From NCBI GenBank assembly GCA_905616455.1, contig CAJQSW010000009.1:94529-158528 (forward strand): a stretch of 64,000 bases of DNA, given 5' to 3'. This document shows positions 1-9,118 of the stretch, one piece after another (position 1 is the first letter of the stretch; each line of letters starts with the position of its first letter). Below the pieces are notes generated by a model. The model was not told the DNA's origin. It saw only the letters and a list, made by a program, of their open reading frames with translations, and did no database searches. The stretch comes from an uncultured Candidatus Pelagibacter sp. Lineage in GTDB: Bacteria; Pseudomonadota; Alphaproteobacteria; Pelagibacterales; Pelagibacteraceae. Both the position numbers and the translations under genes were made by a program.

Positions 1-606
1 AAAAAAGATAGAAAATTTGACATTGTAATTACTGAAAATGATAACAAGATTGTAAAAAAAATTAAAAAGAGAAAGTACAATATTCAAAAAATTGAAGGCC
101 TACCTAAAAAAAAGGTTACACCACCAGAAGAGTTTTATGCTCGAATCAAAAGAGAAAATAAGTTAATTGCTGAAGCTAGAGAAATTGAAAGTGATTTACA
201 ATTTTTTAAAGAAAAATTTATTATTCCAGTTGATGATGCAATAATTACTGGTGTTTATGGAAGTCAAAGAATTTTAAATGGTATACCTAAATGGCCTCAC
301 TATGGTTTAGATTTTGCTCAAAAAAAAGGTACTCCTGTTAAGGCTATGAATAATGGAATTGTTACTTTAGCTGAAAAAGATTTGTTTTATACAGGTGCCA
401 CTTTGATATTTGATCATGGTCATGGAATTTCAACTTTATATATGCATATGAATGAAATTTTTGTGAACGTGGGCGACCATGTTAAAAAAGGAGATATTAT
501 TGCAACAATTGGAACATCGGGTAGATCAACCGGACCTCATCTAGACATTAGACTTAATTGGTTTGGTACTAGACTAGACCCTGCAACTATATTAAATATC
601 CAATAA
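1..606 (+). CDS. M23 family metallopeptidase, 3' part only
   Basis: The frame is open from the first base, so the N-terminus lies outside the window; 201 residues are visible. The C-terminal half is a lysostaphin-type M23 domain. It has an H-x3-D zinc motif at visible residues 100-104 (HYGLD), an HGHG segment at 139-142 and the closing TGPHLD motif at about 178-182. M23 enzymes cut peptidoglycan cross-bridges in the periplasm or act as divisome activators. The visible N-terminal part is Lys-rich and linker-like. The last motif reads H-L-D instead of the common H-L-H; I recall GPHLDW-type variants in other alphaproteobacterial M23 proteins, so the domain may still bind metal. The stop overlaps the next start by one base, which suggests cotranslation. 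Confidence 0.9.
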   Translation, partial: KKDRKFDIVITENDNKIVKKIKKRKYNIQKIEGLPKKKVTPPEEFYARIKRENKLIAEAREIESDLQFFKEKFIIPVDDAIITGVYGSQRILNGIPKWPHYGLDFAQKKGTPVKAMNNGIVTLAEKDLFYTGATLIFDHGHGISTLYMHMNEIFVNVGDHVKKGDIIATIGTSGRSTGPHLDIRLNWFGTRLDPATILNIQ

Positions 607-1382
607 TGAAAAAAACTTTATTAGAAAAAACAGCGAATAAATTAGTAAATGCATTTATTAATAATAAAATAATTGCTCCTCTTCCATTAAAATTTACAAA
701 AAAACTAAGTGAAGCAGAAAAATTAAGAAAACTTTGTGAAAGTAAAATTTCTGATCCTATAGTAGGATTTAAAGCAGCAGGGACAGGGATACCTGTGATT
801 AAAAAACTTAAAGAAAAAAAGCCTTTCTATGCATCAATTTTTAAAAATAATTTTATCAAAAGTGGTCAAAAAGTAAAAATTAATAAATCTACTTTAGGGA
901 TTGAATTAGAGGTTTGTTACCTTGTTAAAAAATCTTTCTTTTCCTCAAAAGGCTTAATTACCATGAATAATGTTACTAAATACATCTCTCATATGGCTCC
1001 TTGCATAGAGGTTGTTGGTTATAGACAAAGAAAAAAAGGGATAACAAGTTTTGGGGATTTGTGTAGTGATTTTGGAGCTAATGTTAAGTTTCTTATTGGA
1101 AAAAAACAGAAATATAAAAAAATTAATATTGGAAATTTAAAAACAAATATATCTAACAAAAAAATTAAACAAAGTGTAGATGGGAATACGAACACTGTTT
1201 ATATAAATCCATTAAATTCACTTAGATTTGTGTTGAATGAATTAAAAAAAGATAAAGTAAATCTTGATAAAGATTTTTATGTTTTTACTGGTTCTACCGT
1301 AGGTGTTGTTCCTATTTTAGGAAAAGGACTATACGTTGGAAAAATAGAAAAGCTTGGAACAGCTAATGCTATAATCAATTAA
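606..1382 (+). CDS. 2-keto-4-pentenoate hydratase / fumarylacetoacetate-hydrolase family protein
   Basis: This 258-residue protein has the layout of MhpD-type hydratases, about 260 residues long and part of the FAH superfamily. Visible signatures are GIELEV near residue 98, the APCIEVV segment near 135 and the C-terminal TGSTVGVVPI block near 230, which matches the TGS turn of the family. Family members are cytosolic, Mg-dependent enzymes that hydrate 2-keto-4-pentenoates or decarboxylate related keto acids in catechol-type pathways. No other aromatic-degradation gene is nearby, so the substrate is unknown. It overlaps the genes on both sides by one base. The sequence is unusually Lys/Asn rich, which I attribute to the AT-rich genome. 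Confidence 0.8.
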   Translation: MKKTLLEKTANKLVNAFINNKIIAPLPLKFTKKLSEAEKLRKLCESKISDPIVGFKAAGTGIPVIKKLKEKKPFYASIFKNNFIKSGQKVKINKSTLGIELEVCYLVKKSFFSSKGLITMNNVTKYISHMAPCIEVVGYRQRKKGITSFGDLCSDFGANVKFLIGKKQKYKKINIGNLKTNISNKKIKQSVDGNTNTVYINPLNSLRFVLNELKKDKVNLDKDFYVFTGSTVGVVPILGKGLYVGKIEKLGTANAIIN

Positions 1383-2533
1383 TGGCACTTCACTTTAGTA
1401 AAGAAGAGTTTGAAAAAAGAAAGTTAAAAACTTTACAATCTATGAAAGAGCAAAATCTTGATGCTCTACTAATGTTCAGACAGGAGTCAATGTTCTGGCT
1501 TACAGGCTATGACACTTTTGGTTATGTTTTTTTTCAAACTTTGATATTAGATCAAAAAGGGAATCTTATTCTTTTAACAAGGGCTCCAGATTTAAGACAA
1601 GCGCGAAACACCTCAAATATTGAAGATATAAGAATTTGGGTCGATAAAGATCAGTCAAACCCAACTGAAGATCTTAAAGATATTTTAAATGAACTTAATT
1701 TAAAAGATAAGAAAGTTGGTATTGAATATGAAGCTTACGGCATGACAGGTCGTAACGCTTTAAGACTTAATAAGTCACTAGAAGATTATTGTGAAGTAGA
1801 AGATCAATCAGAATTAATCACCAAACATAGAGTTATTAAATCTGCTGAAGAAATTGTTTATGTAAAAAAAGCTGCAGAACTTGCAGATAAAGCTCTGGAT
1901 GAGGCTTGGAAATATACAAAAGCTGGAGCCTCTGAAGCAAAAATTCTAGCAGAAATGCAAAGAATAGTTCTTGAAAATGGTGGTGATTATCCTGCTAATG
2001 AATATATCATTGGCTCAGGGCCTAACGCACTACTCTGCAGATACCAAGCAGAAAAAAGAAATTTATCAAATACAGATCAATTAAGTTTGGAGTGGGCTGG
2101 AACTTTTAGACATTATCATTCTGCAATGTTTAGAACTATTCCTATTGGAAAGGCTGACCCAAAACATATTAAAATGCATGAAGCTTGTGTTGAAGCTTTA
2201 AATAATTGTGCAAAAACTTTGATACCTGGAAAAACAGCAGGAGATGTTTTTGATATACATGCCAAAACTTTTGATGATCTTGGATATAATAAAGCAAGAA
2301 TGAATGCGTGTGGTTATTCTTTAGGTTCAACATTTTCACCTAACTGGATGGACTGGCCAATGCTATACACAGGAAATCCATACATCATCCAACCAGGTAA
2401 TGTCTTCTTCATGCACATGATATTGATGGATTCAGAAAATGAATTAGCCATGAATTTAGGTGAGACCTATCTTGTAACCGAGAATGGTAACGAGAGATTA
2501 GGTAAGCAAAAACTTGATTTAGTAGTACTTTAA
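1382..2533 (+). CDS. M24 (pita-bread fold) family hydrolase, DoeA/creatinase-like
   Basis: The 383-residue protein has the two-domain aminopeptidase P / creatinase layout, with an N-terminal creatinase_N-like domain (residues 1-150) and a C-terminal M24 domain (about 160-383). Several canonical metal ligands look replaced. The usual D-x-G-x-x-Y-x-G-Y-x-x-D block reads LSLEWAGTFRHYHSAMFRT. The usual GHGIG block reads CGYSLG near residue 307. The late Glu of the EPG segment is Met/Ile in VFFMHMILMD. This pattern recalls metal-independent creatinase and ectoine hydrolase (DoeA) more than Xaa-Pro peptidases. The substrate is unknown. It overlaps the hydratase by one base and converges on the carbamoyltransferase with a 4-base overlap. 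Confidence 0.75.
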   Translation: MALHFSKEEFEKRKLKTLQSMKEQNLDALLMFRQESMFWLTGYDTFGYVFFQTLILDQKGNLILLTRAPDLRQARNTSNIEDIRIWVDKDQSNPTEDLKDILNELNLKDKKVGIEYEAYGMTGRNALRLNKSLEDYCEVEDQSELITKHRVIKSAEEIVYVKKAAELADKALDEAWKYTKAGASEAKILAEMQRIVLENGGDYPANEYIIGSGPNALLCRYQAEKRNLSNTDQLSLEWAGTFRHYHSAMFRTIPIGKADPKHIKMHEACVEALNNCAKTLIPGKTAGDVFDIHAKTFDDLGYNKARMNACGYSLGSTFSPNWMDWPMLYTGNPYIIQPGNVFFMHMILMDSENELAMNLGETYLVTENGNERLGKQKLDLVVL

Positions 2534-4368
2534 TCTAATTCAAATTCTTGTGTATAATCTTTTTTTAACGAATGATCCTGTTTATCTTTTTCTAAATAAC
2601 AATTTCCAATTACTAACTTATCTAACTCAGTACCCATAAAACAGCTATATGCTTCTAATGGGGTGTTAACAATTGGCTCTCCCCTGATATTAAAAGAAGT
2701 ATTAACAAGAATGGGACATCCTGTTTTTTCTTTAAAAGACTTTATTAATTTGAAGTATTTTTCATTAGTGTTTTTATGAACTGTTTGTATCCTTGATGAA
2801 TAATCCACGTGTGTTACGGCTGGAATTTCTGATCTTTTAATATTCAATTTTTCTATGCCAAAAAGTTTTCCTTCTTCTTCTGTCATTTGAATAACCTTAT
2901 CTTTATTTATATTGGCTACCATTAACATGTAAGGACTATCAGTGTTGATATTAAACCACTCTTCAAGGTCTTCACGAAGTATTGATGGTGCAAATGGTCT
3001 AAAACTTTCTCTATATTTAACTTTTAAATTTAAATTTTTTTGCATTACAGAGGATCTAGGGTCACCTAAAATTGATCTTCCTCCTAAAGCACGTGGTCCA
3101 AACTCCATCCTACCTTGAAACCATCCGACTGCATCACCAGTTGCTAGATCATCTGCAGTTCTATTAATAAGATCTTCTTCACTTTTAACAGTAAAATTTG
3201 CTCCAATCTTTGTTAACTCATTTTCAATGGCGGTTTGAGAGTATTCTGGACCAAGATATGACCCTTGCATGTTGTCATTTTTATTAATTAATCTTGGGTT
3301 TTCTTGCTCAATATGCCAAAGAGCTAATGCAGCACCTAATGAACCTCCAGCATCACCAGACGCAGGTTGTATCCAAATGTTTTCAAAAATTTTTTCTTCA
3401 AGAATTTTTCCATTAGCAACACAGTTTAAGGCAACACCACCCGCTAAACATAAGTTAGCAATCTTATATTCGTCCCTTAGGGACCTAGCGATCATAATCA
3501 TTATTTTTTCGGTCACTTTTTGTATTGAAGAAGCTATATCCATATGAAATTGAGTAATTTCATCATCTTCAGAATTTCTAGGCTTTTTACCAAAGAGTTT
3601 GTCAAAATTTTCATTAGTCATTGTCAGACCTGTGGCATAATTAAAATATTTCTGATCGAGCATAAAAGTTCCATCAGTCTTTAAGTCAATTAAGTTTTCT
3701 AAAATTATATCAACATATTTCGGTTGGCCATAAGGTGCTAACCCCATTAGTTTGTATTCGCCACTATTAACTTTAAAACCAGTGTAATAAGTAAATGCAG
3801 AATAAAGTAATCCTAAGGAATGTGGAAAATGAAGTTCTTTTTTAATTTCTAATTTATTATTTTTACCAATAGCAACAGTAGTGGTAGCCCACTCACCCAC
3901 TCCATCCGCCGTTAAAACAATAGCATCTTCAAAAGGTGATGGGTAAAAAGCACTAGCTGCGTGACTTAAATGATGTTCTGAAAATAAAATTTTTGTCTCA
4001 TCTTCAAAATTTGCATCATGGTCTTTTAAATGATTTAGAATTAATTTTTTTTGAAATAATTTTTCATTTAACCAAATAGGCATTGCTTTGGAAAAAGATT
4101 TAAAACCTTTAGGAGCAAAAGCTACATACGTTTCAATTAATCTTTCAAACTTAAGAAAAGGTTTTTCATAAAAAATTATTTGATCTACATCGGCAAGTTT
4201 TAAATTCGAAAAATTTAAAACAAATTCAACCGCATTAAATGGGTAGTTAGCATCATGTTTTTTTCTAGTAAATCTTTCTTCCTGTGCGGCAGCAACAATA
4301 ACACCGTTTACAAGAATTGTAGCAGCGCTATCATGATAAAAAGCAGAAATTCCAAGAATAGTTGTCAC
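2530..4368 (-). CDS. NodU/CmcH-family carbamoyltransferase
   Basis: This 612-residue cytosolic enzyme matches O-carbamoyltransferases of the NodU, CmcH and TobZ type. These move a carbamoyl group from carbamoyl phosphate to a hydroxyl of a sugar or antibiotic, through carbamoyl-adenylate. The N-terminal Kae1-like domain has HDSA at 12-15, the histidine motif HHLSH at 132-136 and a glycine-rich LTADGVGEW. The C-terminal YrdC-like domain carries WFQGRMEFGPRALGGRSIL and VNTSFNIRGEPIV. The start is GTG, one base inside the stop of the DUF5989 peptide, a common pairing. The surrounding methyltransferase, SxtJ-like and SGNH-like genes suggest that it decorates a surface glycan or secreted polymer, but the acceptor cannot be read from sequence. 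Confidence 0.9.
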   Translation of the reverse strand: MTTILGISAFYHDSAATILVNGVIVAAAQEERFTRKKHDANYPFNAVEFVLNFSNLKLADVDQIIFYEKPFLKFERLIETYVAFAPKGFKSFSKAMPIWLNEKLFQKKLILNHLKDHDANFEDETKILFSEHHLSHAASAFYPSPFEDAIVLTADGVGEWATTTVAIGKNNKLEIKKELHFPHSLGLLYSAFTYYTGFKVNSGEYKLMGLAPYGQPKYVDIILENLIDLKTDGTFMLDQKYFNYATGLTMTNENFDKLFGKKPRNSEDDEITQFHMDIASSIQKVTEKIMIMIARSLRDEYKIANLCLAGGVALNCVANGKILEEKIFENIWIQPASGDAGGSLGAALALWHIEQENPRLINKNDNMQGSYLGPEYSQTAIENELTKIGANFTVKSEEDLINRTADDLATGDAVGWFQGRMEFGPRALGGRSILGDPRSSVMQKNLNLKVKYRESFRPFAPSILREDLEEWFNINTDSPYMLMVANINKDKVIQMTEEEGKLFGIEKLNIKRSEIPAVTHVDYSSRIQTVHKNTNEKYFKLIKSFKEKTGCPILVNTSFNIRGEPIVNTPLEAYSCFMGTELDKLVIGNCYLEKDKQDHSLKKDYTQEFELD

Positions 4369-4517
4369 TAGAATATTGTATAAATAAACGGTGCAACTGC
4401 CGTTCCTTGACTAACTACTAAAAAACCACCAAAAAGCAGTAAAAATAAAAGTATTGGAATCATCCACTTTTTATTTCTGTGTTTTAAAAACAAAAAAAAC
4501 TCTTTCAAAAAATTCAT
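4368..4517 (-). CDS. DUF5989-type single-TM small protein
   Basis: This 49-residue ORF begins with ATG at 4517. Its N-terminal amphipathic segment MNFLKEFFLFLKHRNKKW leads into a hydrophobic helix (residues about 19-36) and ends in QGTAVAPFIYTIF. This is the DUF5989 pattern, which is repeatedly found beside NodU-type carbamoyltransferases and SxtJ proteins. The stop codon overlaps the GTG start of the carbamoyltransferase by one base, so the two are almost certainly translationally coupled. A membrane tether or partner for the carbamoyltransferase is a reasonable inference; no function is established. Confidence 0.8.
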   Translation of the reverse strand: MNFLKEFFLFLKHRNKKWMIPILLFLLLFGGFLVVSQGTAVAPFIYTIF

Positions 4518-4586
4518 AATTATAATTTAATGTAGTAAATAATTTATTAATATTATCAATAATTATAAAGTCAATATAATTAGATG

Positions 4587-5489
4587 TTAATTATTTTTTT
4601 TACCAATAACTACGAAAAGGCCACCATCAGAACCAAGTGAATTAAATATCATAAAAAATTGATTTAGAATTCTAGAAAAAAAACTACCTTTTGTTTTTTT
4701 TTCAAAAATATCACCATACGCAGGGTCAAAATCACTAGATGGGATAGAACTTATAAATGAAATATCATTTTTATCAAACCAACTGATGACCTCATCAAGT
4801 GTATGTAAACTCTCAATAGGATGTAAATATTGATCTCTAATCCAGGATTTTTGTTCTTTTTCATTTTTCTTTAAACTTCTAAGGGTTGGGTCAAACAACA
4901 TTAGAAAGGATTTACCAAAAATTTTATAAAAATACTTTCTTATTAAAGTTCTTATTCGTCCTATCTTATTATAAAGGCCAATTAAGACATAACCTTCTTT
5001 TTTTAAAGATTTAATTAAAATTTTAAATGCACCATATGGATTTTTTGTGTGGTGCAAAACACCGTTGCACCAAATAAACTCAAAGAACTCGTCTTTTAAA
5101 ACATCATCAAATATATCGGCATTTACAAATGTAGCATTTGTAATCATATTATTATTAGCAAAATTTTTTGCCAATTTTAATGAGGTGAGAGTTGGGTCCA
5201 AACCAACTATTCTATTATTTGTTCCAATAGAAAAATAGATTGATAATTGGCCAGTACCACAACCAACTTCTAGGACATTTTTTTTATATCCAATAAATTT
5301 TTTAAATTGTTTCGCTAATAGATTTTTATTACCTTTTTCTAATATTGAAGCCTTATTATCTGCATCCTTGTAATTAGGAAATGGGCTTTCATCATAAAAT
5401 GCAGTTACTTTTTTAGTAGAATCATCAATAATATCAAAATGAACAATGTCATCTTTATAAGAAAACTTCTTTTTAATAAAATCGGTCAT
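4587..5489 (-). CDS. class I SAM-dependent methyltransferase
   Basis: The 300-residue protein has the Rossmann methyltransferase motifs: VLEVGCGTGQLS (motif I, about residues 70-81), GLDPT (motif II) and WCNGVLHHTKNPY (post-motif II). The N-terminal YDESPFPNY segment and the C-terminal DGGLFVVIGKK strand are typical of methyltransferases in polysaccharide and small-molecule clusters. It lies between the SxtJ-like and DUF5989 genes on the same strand, so its substrate is probably shared with the carbamoyltransferase. A gap of about 70 bases separates it from the DUF5989 peptide. The acceptor is not identifiable. Confidence 0.85.
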   Translation of the reverse strand: MTDFIKKKFSYKDDIVHFDIIDDSTKKVTAFYDESPFPNYKDADNKASILEKGNKNLLAKQFKKFIGYKKNVLEVGCGTGQLSIYFSIGTNNRIVGLDPTLTSLKLAKNFANNNMITNATFVNADIFDDVLKDEFFEFIWCNGVLHHTKNPYGAFKILIKSLKKEGYVLIGLYNKIGRIRTLIRKYFYKIFGKSFLMLFDPTLRSLKKNEKEQKSWIRDQYLHPIESLHTLDEVISWFDKNDISFISSIPSSDFDPAYGDIFEKKTKGSFFSRILNQFFMIFNSLGSDGGLFVVIGKKNN

Positions 5490-5572
5490 AATTAAATGCT
5501 ACAGTTAAATGGTTAGATTTTAATTTTTCTTTAAACCTATGGGCTCTTAAATAATTTTAAAAATCACAATTT

Positions 5573-5971
5573 TTAAAACTGATTTTTCATACTAGATTTA
5601 TTTTCATTTTTAGTAATCCAGTAAGTATTTTTTTTCTTATTTTTTTTTAAATTTAATAAGTCCTTACCTCTGATTAGTCTCATATAATATGCCGTAGGTG
5701 TAACCACTAGAAAAAAAACAAAACCCATAACGATAGGAGAAAAAATTTTTCCTAACAAAATACCAAATTTATACCAAATAATATTTAATGGTGTTAAAAT
5801 TTTTGACTTAAATAATCCTAATAAAAAAAATATTAAAGAAATTATAAATAAGACCACATTTATATCAGCATTCTTTATCAGTGGATAGAGGGATAAAATC
5901 AAAAAAAATATAGAAAAAACAAAACCCACACTTTTATTAGAGGGAAGTTTTATTTTATTTTGATTGTTCAT
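5573..5971 (-). CDS. SxtJ-family membrane protein
   Basis: This 132-residue protein has about three hydrophobic segments (residues 15-33, 38-53 and 78-95) followed by the conserved YYMRLIRGKD segment and a basic tail. The pattern matches the SxtJ family, small membrane proteins that travel with NodU-type carbamoyltransferases and DUF5989 peptides. Its molecular role is unknown. It lies 83 bases upstream of the methyltransferase and 48 bases downstream of the SGNH-like gene, all on the minus strand, so it probably belongs to the same transcript. Confidence 0.72.
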   Translation of the reverse strand: MNNQNKIKLPSNKSVGFVFSIFFLILSLYPLIKNADINVVLFIISLIFFLLGLFKSKILTPLNIIWYKFGILLGKIFSPIVMGFVFFLVVTPTAYYMRLIRGKDLLNLKKNKKKNTYWITKNENKSSMKNQF

Positions 5972-6019
5972 AATTTATAATCCAGAAAGATTTTTAAAAA
6001 TTAATTATAGCATAACTCT

Positions 6020-7135
6020 TTAAAAGTTATTAATTAAATACGTATAAATTTCTTCTGCAATTTTTTTGTTAAATAATGGCGTATAATGATACCCATCAAC
6101 ATACATTGCTTCATCAATTTTTAGGGTGCTAATATTTAATAATAAAGGATCGTCAGTTAATAAGTTTTTATTATTAATGTCTTTATATGCTTTCTTTAAA
6201 TTAATAGAGTTTGCATTATTTGGATTTGGCAAAAAAATTTGAGGAACTTTTGTTTTATTATAACTGAATTTATATATTGGTGCTGGCTGTAAAACATTTA
6301 AAATATTTATGTTATAATAACTTCCAATTGCTCTATTTTGTTTGTGATTTTCCTTTAATATTTTTATTGATTTTTTAATTTGTTCGTTTGAAGCTAGTTT
6401 CTCTTTTGCAAGATCTGGTTTTTTCTTATCTTTGCTAAATATTTTTTCATCTACTAATTGATATATGTATAGATTCTTAAATTTTCTTTGTAGTGACCTA
6501 CCAAAATGAAATTTTTTTTTTGCTTTTGGATTCAATGAGTTTCTAATAATTGATGAATAGGCAGACTCGTTGATTGGCCAAAAAGCACCAAGTTCATTTA
6601 CACCATCTAAAAAAATTGCTGCATATGGTGCATTTAGATTTGTTAACAAATTTTGAAATCTTATTTTTTCCTGAGTGCTAAAATAAAAACCTGACCCAAA
6701 ATTTATAACTCTTTTTTCTTCACCATAAAGATTTTCTAAAAATGCAGAAATTGTTTCATCATTTTTAACGCCATAACCAAATGTTGTTGATCCTCCAAAT
6801 ATCCAAATTTCGCTCTTCCCACCAAGTGGTTCTTCACATTTTTCTATATTATTTTTGTTACATCTATTTCCTTGTGCACTGACAGATATAAACTTTCCGT
6901 TTCTTTGACTTTCTACAATTTCTACAAAAGGATGGTAATTAAAGCTAACTGATTGCTCTTCTAAAACTAAAAGATAATCTTCTATGTTGTCTTTACCATA
7001 AACTAATTCAACATATTCTCTTCTTCCATTTTTTTCCCATTTAGTATTTTCTAAAAAATTTTTTGATATTTTATTTAATATCAAAAAAGCTAAAAAAAAA
7101 ATTATTGGATAGATAAAATATGCATTTTTTTTCAT
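6020..7135 (-). CDS. membrane-anchored SGNH/GDSL-hydrolase-like protein
   Basis: The 371-residue protein starts with a signal-anchor helix (residues about 5-22) and is otherwise soluble, so it probably faces the periplasm. SGNH-type blocks are visible: FGGSTTFGYGV (block I with a nucleophile-like Ser near 119), a Gly in NFGSGFYF (block II), DGVNELG (block III, with Asn) and DGYHYTPLFNKKIAEEI near the C-terminus (block V Asp-x-x-His). Such proteins often add or remove acyl groups on exopolysaccharides. It is the first gene of the minus-strand cluster that ends with the carbamoyltransferase. The assignment is to fold and family only. Confidence 0.7.
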   Translation of the reverse strand: MKKNAYFIYPIIFFLAFLILNKISKNFLENTKWEKNGRREYVELVYGKDNIEDYLLVLEEQSVSFNYHPFVEIVESQRNGKFISVSAQGNRCNKNNIEKCEEPLGGKSEIWIFGGSTTFGYGVKNDETISAFLENLYGEEKRVINFGSGFYFSTQEKIRFQNLLTNLNAPYAAIFLDGVNELGAFWPINESAYSSIIRNSLNPKAKKKFHFGRSLQRKFKNLYIYQLVDEKIFSKDKKKPDLAKEKLASNEQIKKSIKILKENHKQNRAIGSYYNINILNVLQPAPIYKFSYNKTKVPQIFLPNPNNANSINLKKAYKDINNKNLLTDDPLLLNISTLKIDEAMYVDGYHYTPLFNKKIAEEIYTYLINNF

Positions 7136-7224
7136 GCTAGGGTAATATTCTAATTGTTATACATAATAACAAAATTATCTATATCTTATATTTAGATAGA
7201 ATTGCTAATAACCTTATTGCTTAA

Positions 7225-9006
7225 TTAAATTAAGGAAGGTTGTTTTATCATATCCTCTTTTTTAATACCGGCAACTTTAACTGGTTTTTTCATAGCATCT
7301 CTTCTAAAGGGCTCACCAAGCTCTTGATTTAGAATTACTTCAATAAAGGTAGTAATTCCTTTCTTTTGATCTTCACAAGATTGTTTAATCGCAGCTGTAG
7401 TCTCTTCCATAGTTCTAACTGTAACACCTTTTAATCCACATGCATCTGCAACTTTTGCATAACTTAATTCTGGATCAAGCTCTGTTCCAACAAAATTGTC
7501 ATCAAACCATAAAGTAGTATTTCTTTTTTCAGCCCCCCATTGATAGTTTCTAAAAATTACCATTGAAATTGCTGGCCATTCTGGTCTTGCTACTGAACTC
7601 ATTTCATTCATGCTTATTCCAAACGCTCCATCTCCTGCAAAACCAATTACAGGTGTTTCAGGACATCCAATTTTTGCTCCAAGGATAGCTGGAAAACCAT
7701 AGCCGCAAGGACCAAATAACCCTGGTGCTAAATATTTTCTACCTTTTTCAAATGTGGGATAAGCATTTCCAATTGCACAATTATTTCCAATGTCACTTGA
7801 TATAATCACATCATCAGGCATTCCTGCTTGAATTCCTCTCCAGGCTTCTCTGGGAGACATTCTGTCTGCATCTCTTTTTCTAGCTTCAGCATTCCAAACT
7901 GTACCTTCGTCATCATCTTCATGGTCTAAGCTTGATAATTCTTGTAACCAGGCTGATTTAGTTTGGTGAATAATATTTTTTCTTTCTTCTCTATTGGTAT
8001 CTCCTGCTGTTGGAGAAAGTTGTGCTAAAATTTGTTGAGAAACTAATTTTGCATCTCCACAAATTCCAACTGACACTTTCTTAGTTAAGCCAATTCTATC
8101 TGAATTCATATCGACTTGAATAATGCTTGCATCTTTGGGCCAATAATCCATTCCATAACCAGGTAAAGTTGAGAAAGGATTTAATCTTGTACCAAGTGCA
8201 AGGACTACGTCTGCTTTGCTAATTAATTCCATTCCAGCTTTTGACCCATTATAACCTAATGGTCCAGCTGCTAGCGGATGACTACCAGGAAAGCTATCAT
8301 TGTGTTGATACCCAGAGCAAACTGGAGCGTCTAACTTTTCAGCTAATTTTTTACAATCTTCAATAGCACCACCAATTACAACACCTGCACCAGACAATAT
8401 TACTGGAAATTTAGCGTTAGATAATAAGTTTGCTGCTTTTTTTATTGCTTCAGCGCCACCTCCTTGTTTTTCTAGTCTTACGATTGGAGGAAGATCAATA
8501 TCAATAACTTGAGTCCAATAATCTCTTGGGACATTTATTTGTGCGGGAGCTGATCCTCTGATTGCTTTTTCGATTACTCTGTTTAATACTTCTGCCATTC
8601 TTGAAGGGTCTCTAACTTCTTCTTGATAACAAACCATATCTTTAAATAAATTCATTTGTTCTACTTCTTGAAAACCACCCTGACCCATAGTTTTATTTGC
8701 AGCTTGTGGTGATACTAAAAGTAAAGGAGTATGATTCCAATATGCAGTTTTAATTGGTGTAACAAGACCTGTAATTCCTGGACCATTTTGTGCAATAACC
8801 ATTGACATTTTACCTGTTGATCTAGTGTAACCATCAGCAATTAATCCACCGTTAGTTTCATGTGCAACATCCCAAAAAGTTATTCCAGCGTCAGGAAAAA
8901 TATCTGAGATAGGCATAAAGGCTGAGCCAATTATTCCAAATGCGTGTTCAATTCCATGCATTTGTAAAACTTTTACAAAAGCTTCTTCTGTTGTCATTTT
9001 AGTCAT
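7225..9006 (-). CDS. xsc: sulfoacetaldehyde acetyltransferase
   Basis: Xsc is a ThDP enzyme that turns sulfoacetaldehyde plus phosphate into acetyl phosphate and sulfite. The 593-residue length and the N-terminus TTEEAFVKVLQMHGIEHAFG are characteristic of Xsc. The ThDP-activating Glu is E50 in AHETNGG, and the C-terminal ThDP/Mg motif begins GDGAFGISMNEM. The SPQAANKTMGQGGFQEVEQ region also fits Xsc rather than acetolactate synthase. The gene is divergent from suyAB across a 112-base gap that must hold both promoters. The neighbouring exporters and aprMBA provide routes for the sulfite produced. No phosphotransacetylase is present in the window. Confidence 0.93.
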   Translation of the reverse strand: MTKMTTEEAFVKVLQMHGIEHAFGIIGSAFMPISDIFPDAGITFWDVAHETNGGLIADGYTRSTGKMSMVIAQNGPGITGLVTPIKTAYWNHTPLLLVSPQAANKTMGQGGFQEVEQMNLFKDMVCYQEEVRDPSRMAEVLNRVIEKAIRGSAPAQINVPRDYWTQVIDIDLPPIVRLEKQGGGAEAIKKAANLLSNAKFPVILSGAGVVIGGAIEDCKKLAEKLDAPVCSGYQHNDSFPGSHPLAAGPLGYNGSKAGMELISKADVVLALGTRLNPFSTLPGYGMDYWPKDASIIQVDMNSDRIGLTKKVSVGICGDAKLVSQQILAQLSPTAGDTNREERKNIIHQTKSAWLQELSSLDHEDDDEGTVWNAEARKRDADRMSPREAWRGIQAGMPDDVIISSDIGNNCAIGNAYPTFEKGRKYLAPGLFGPCGYGFPAILGAKIGCPETPVIGFAGDGAFGISMNEMSSVARPEWPAISMVIFRNYQWGAEKRNTTLWFDDNFVGTELDPELSYAKVADACGLKGVTVRTMEETTAAIKQSCEDQKKGITTFIEVILNQELGEPFRRDAMKKPVKVAGIKKEDMIKQPSLI

Positions 9007-9118
9007 AATAATTGGCCTTTCTGTCTAAGTTGTTTAAAAATTTTATAAATTAATTTGTTAATTTAAAGGATTAATATATAAGATTTAGAAAATTTCAAAC
9101 AAACAAATCGACACAATT

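Noticed and set aside
3269..3547. 92-codon plus-strand frame opposite the carbamoyltransferase gene.
   Set aside because: It lies wholly antisense inside a well-supported gene and its hydrophobic sequence follows from the AT-rich complementary codons.
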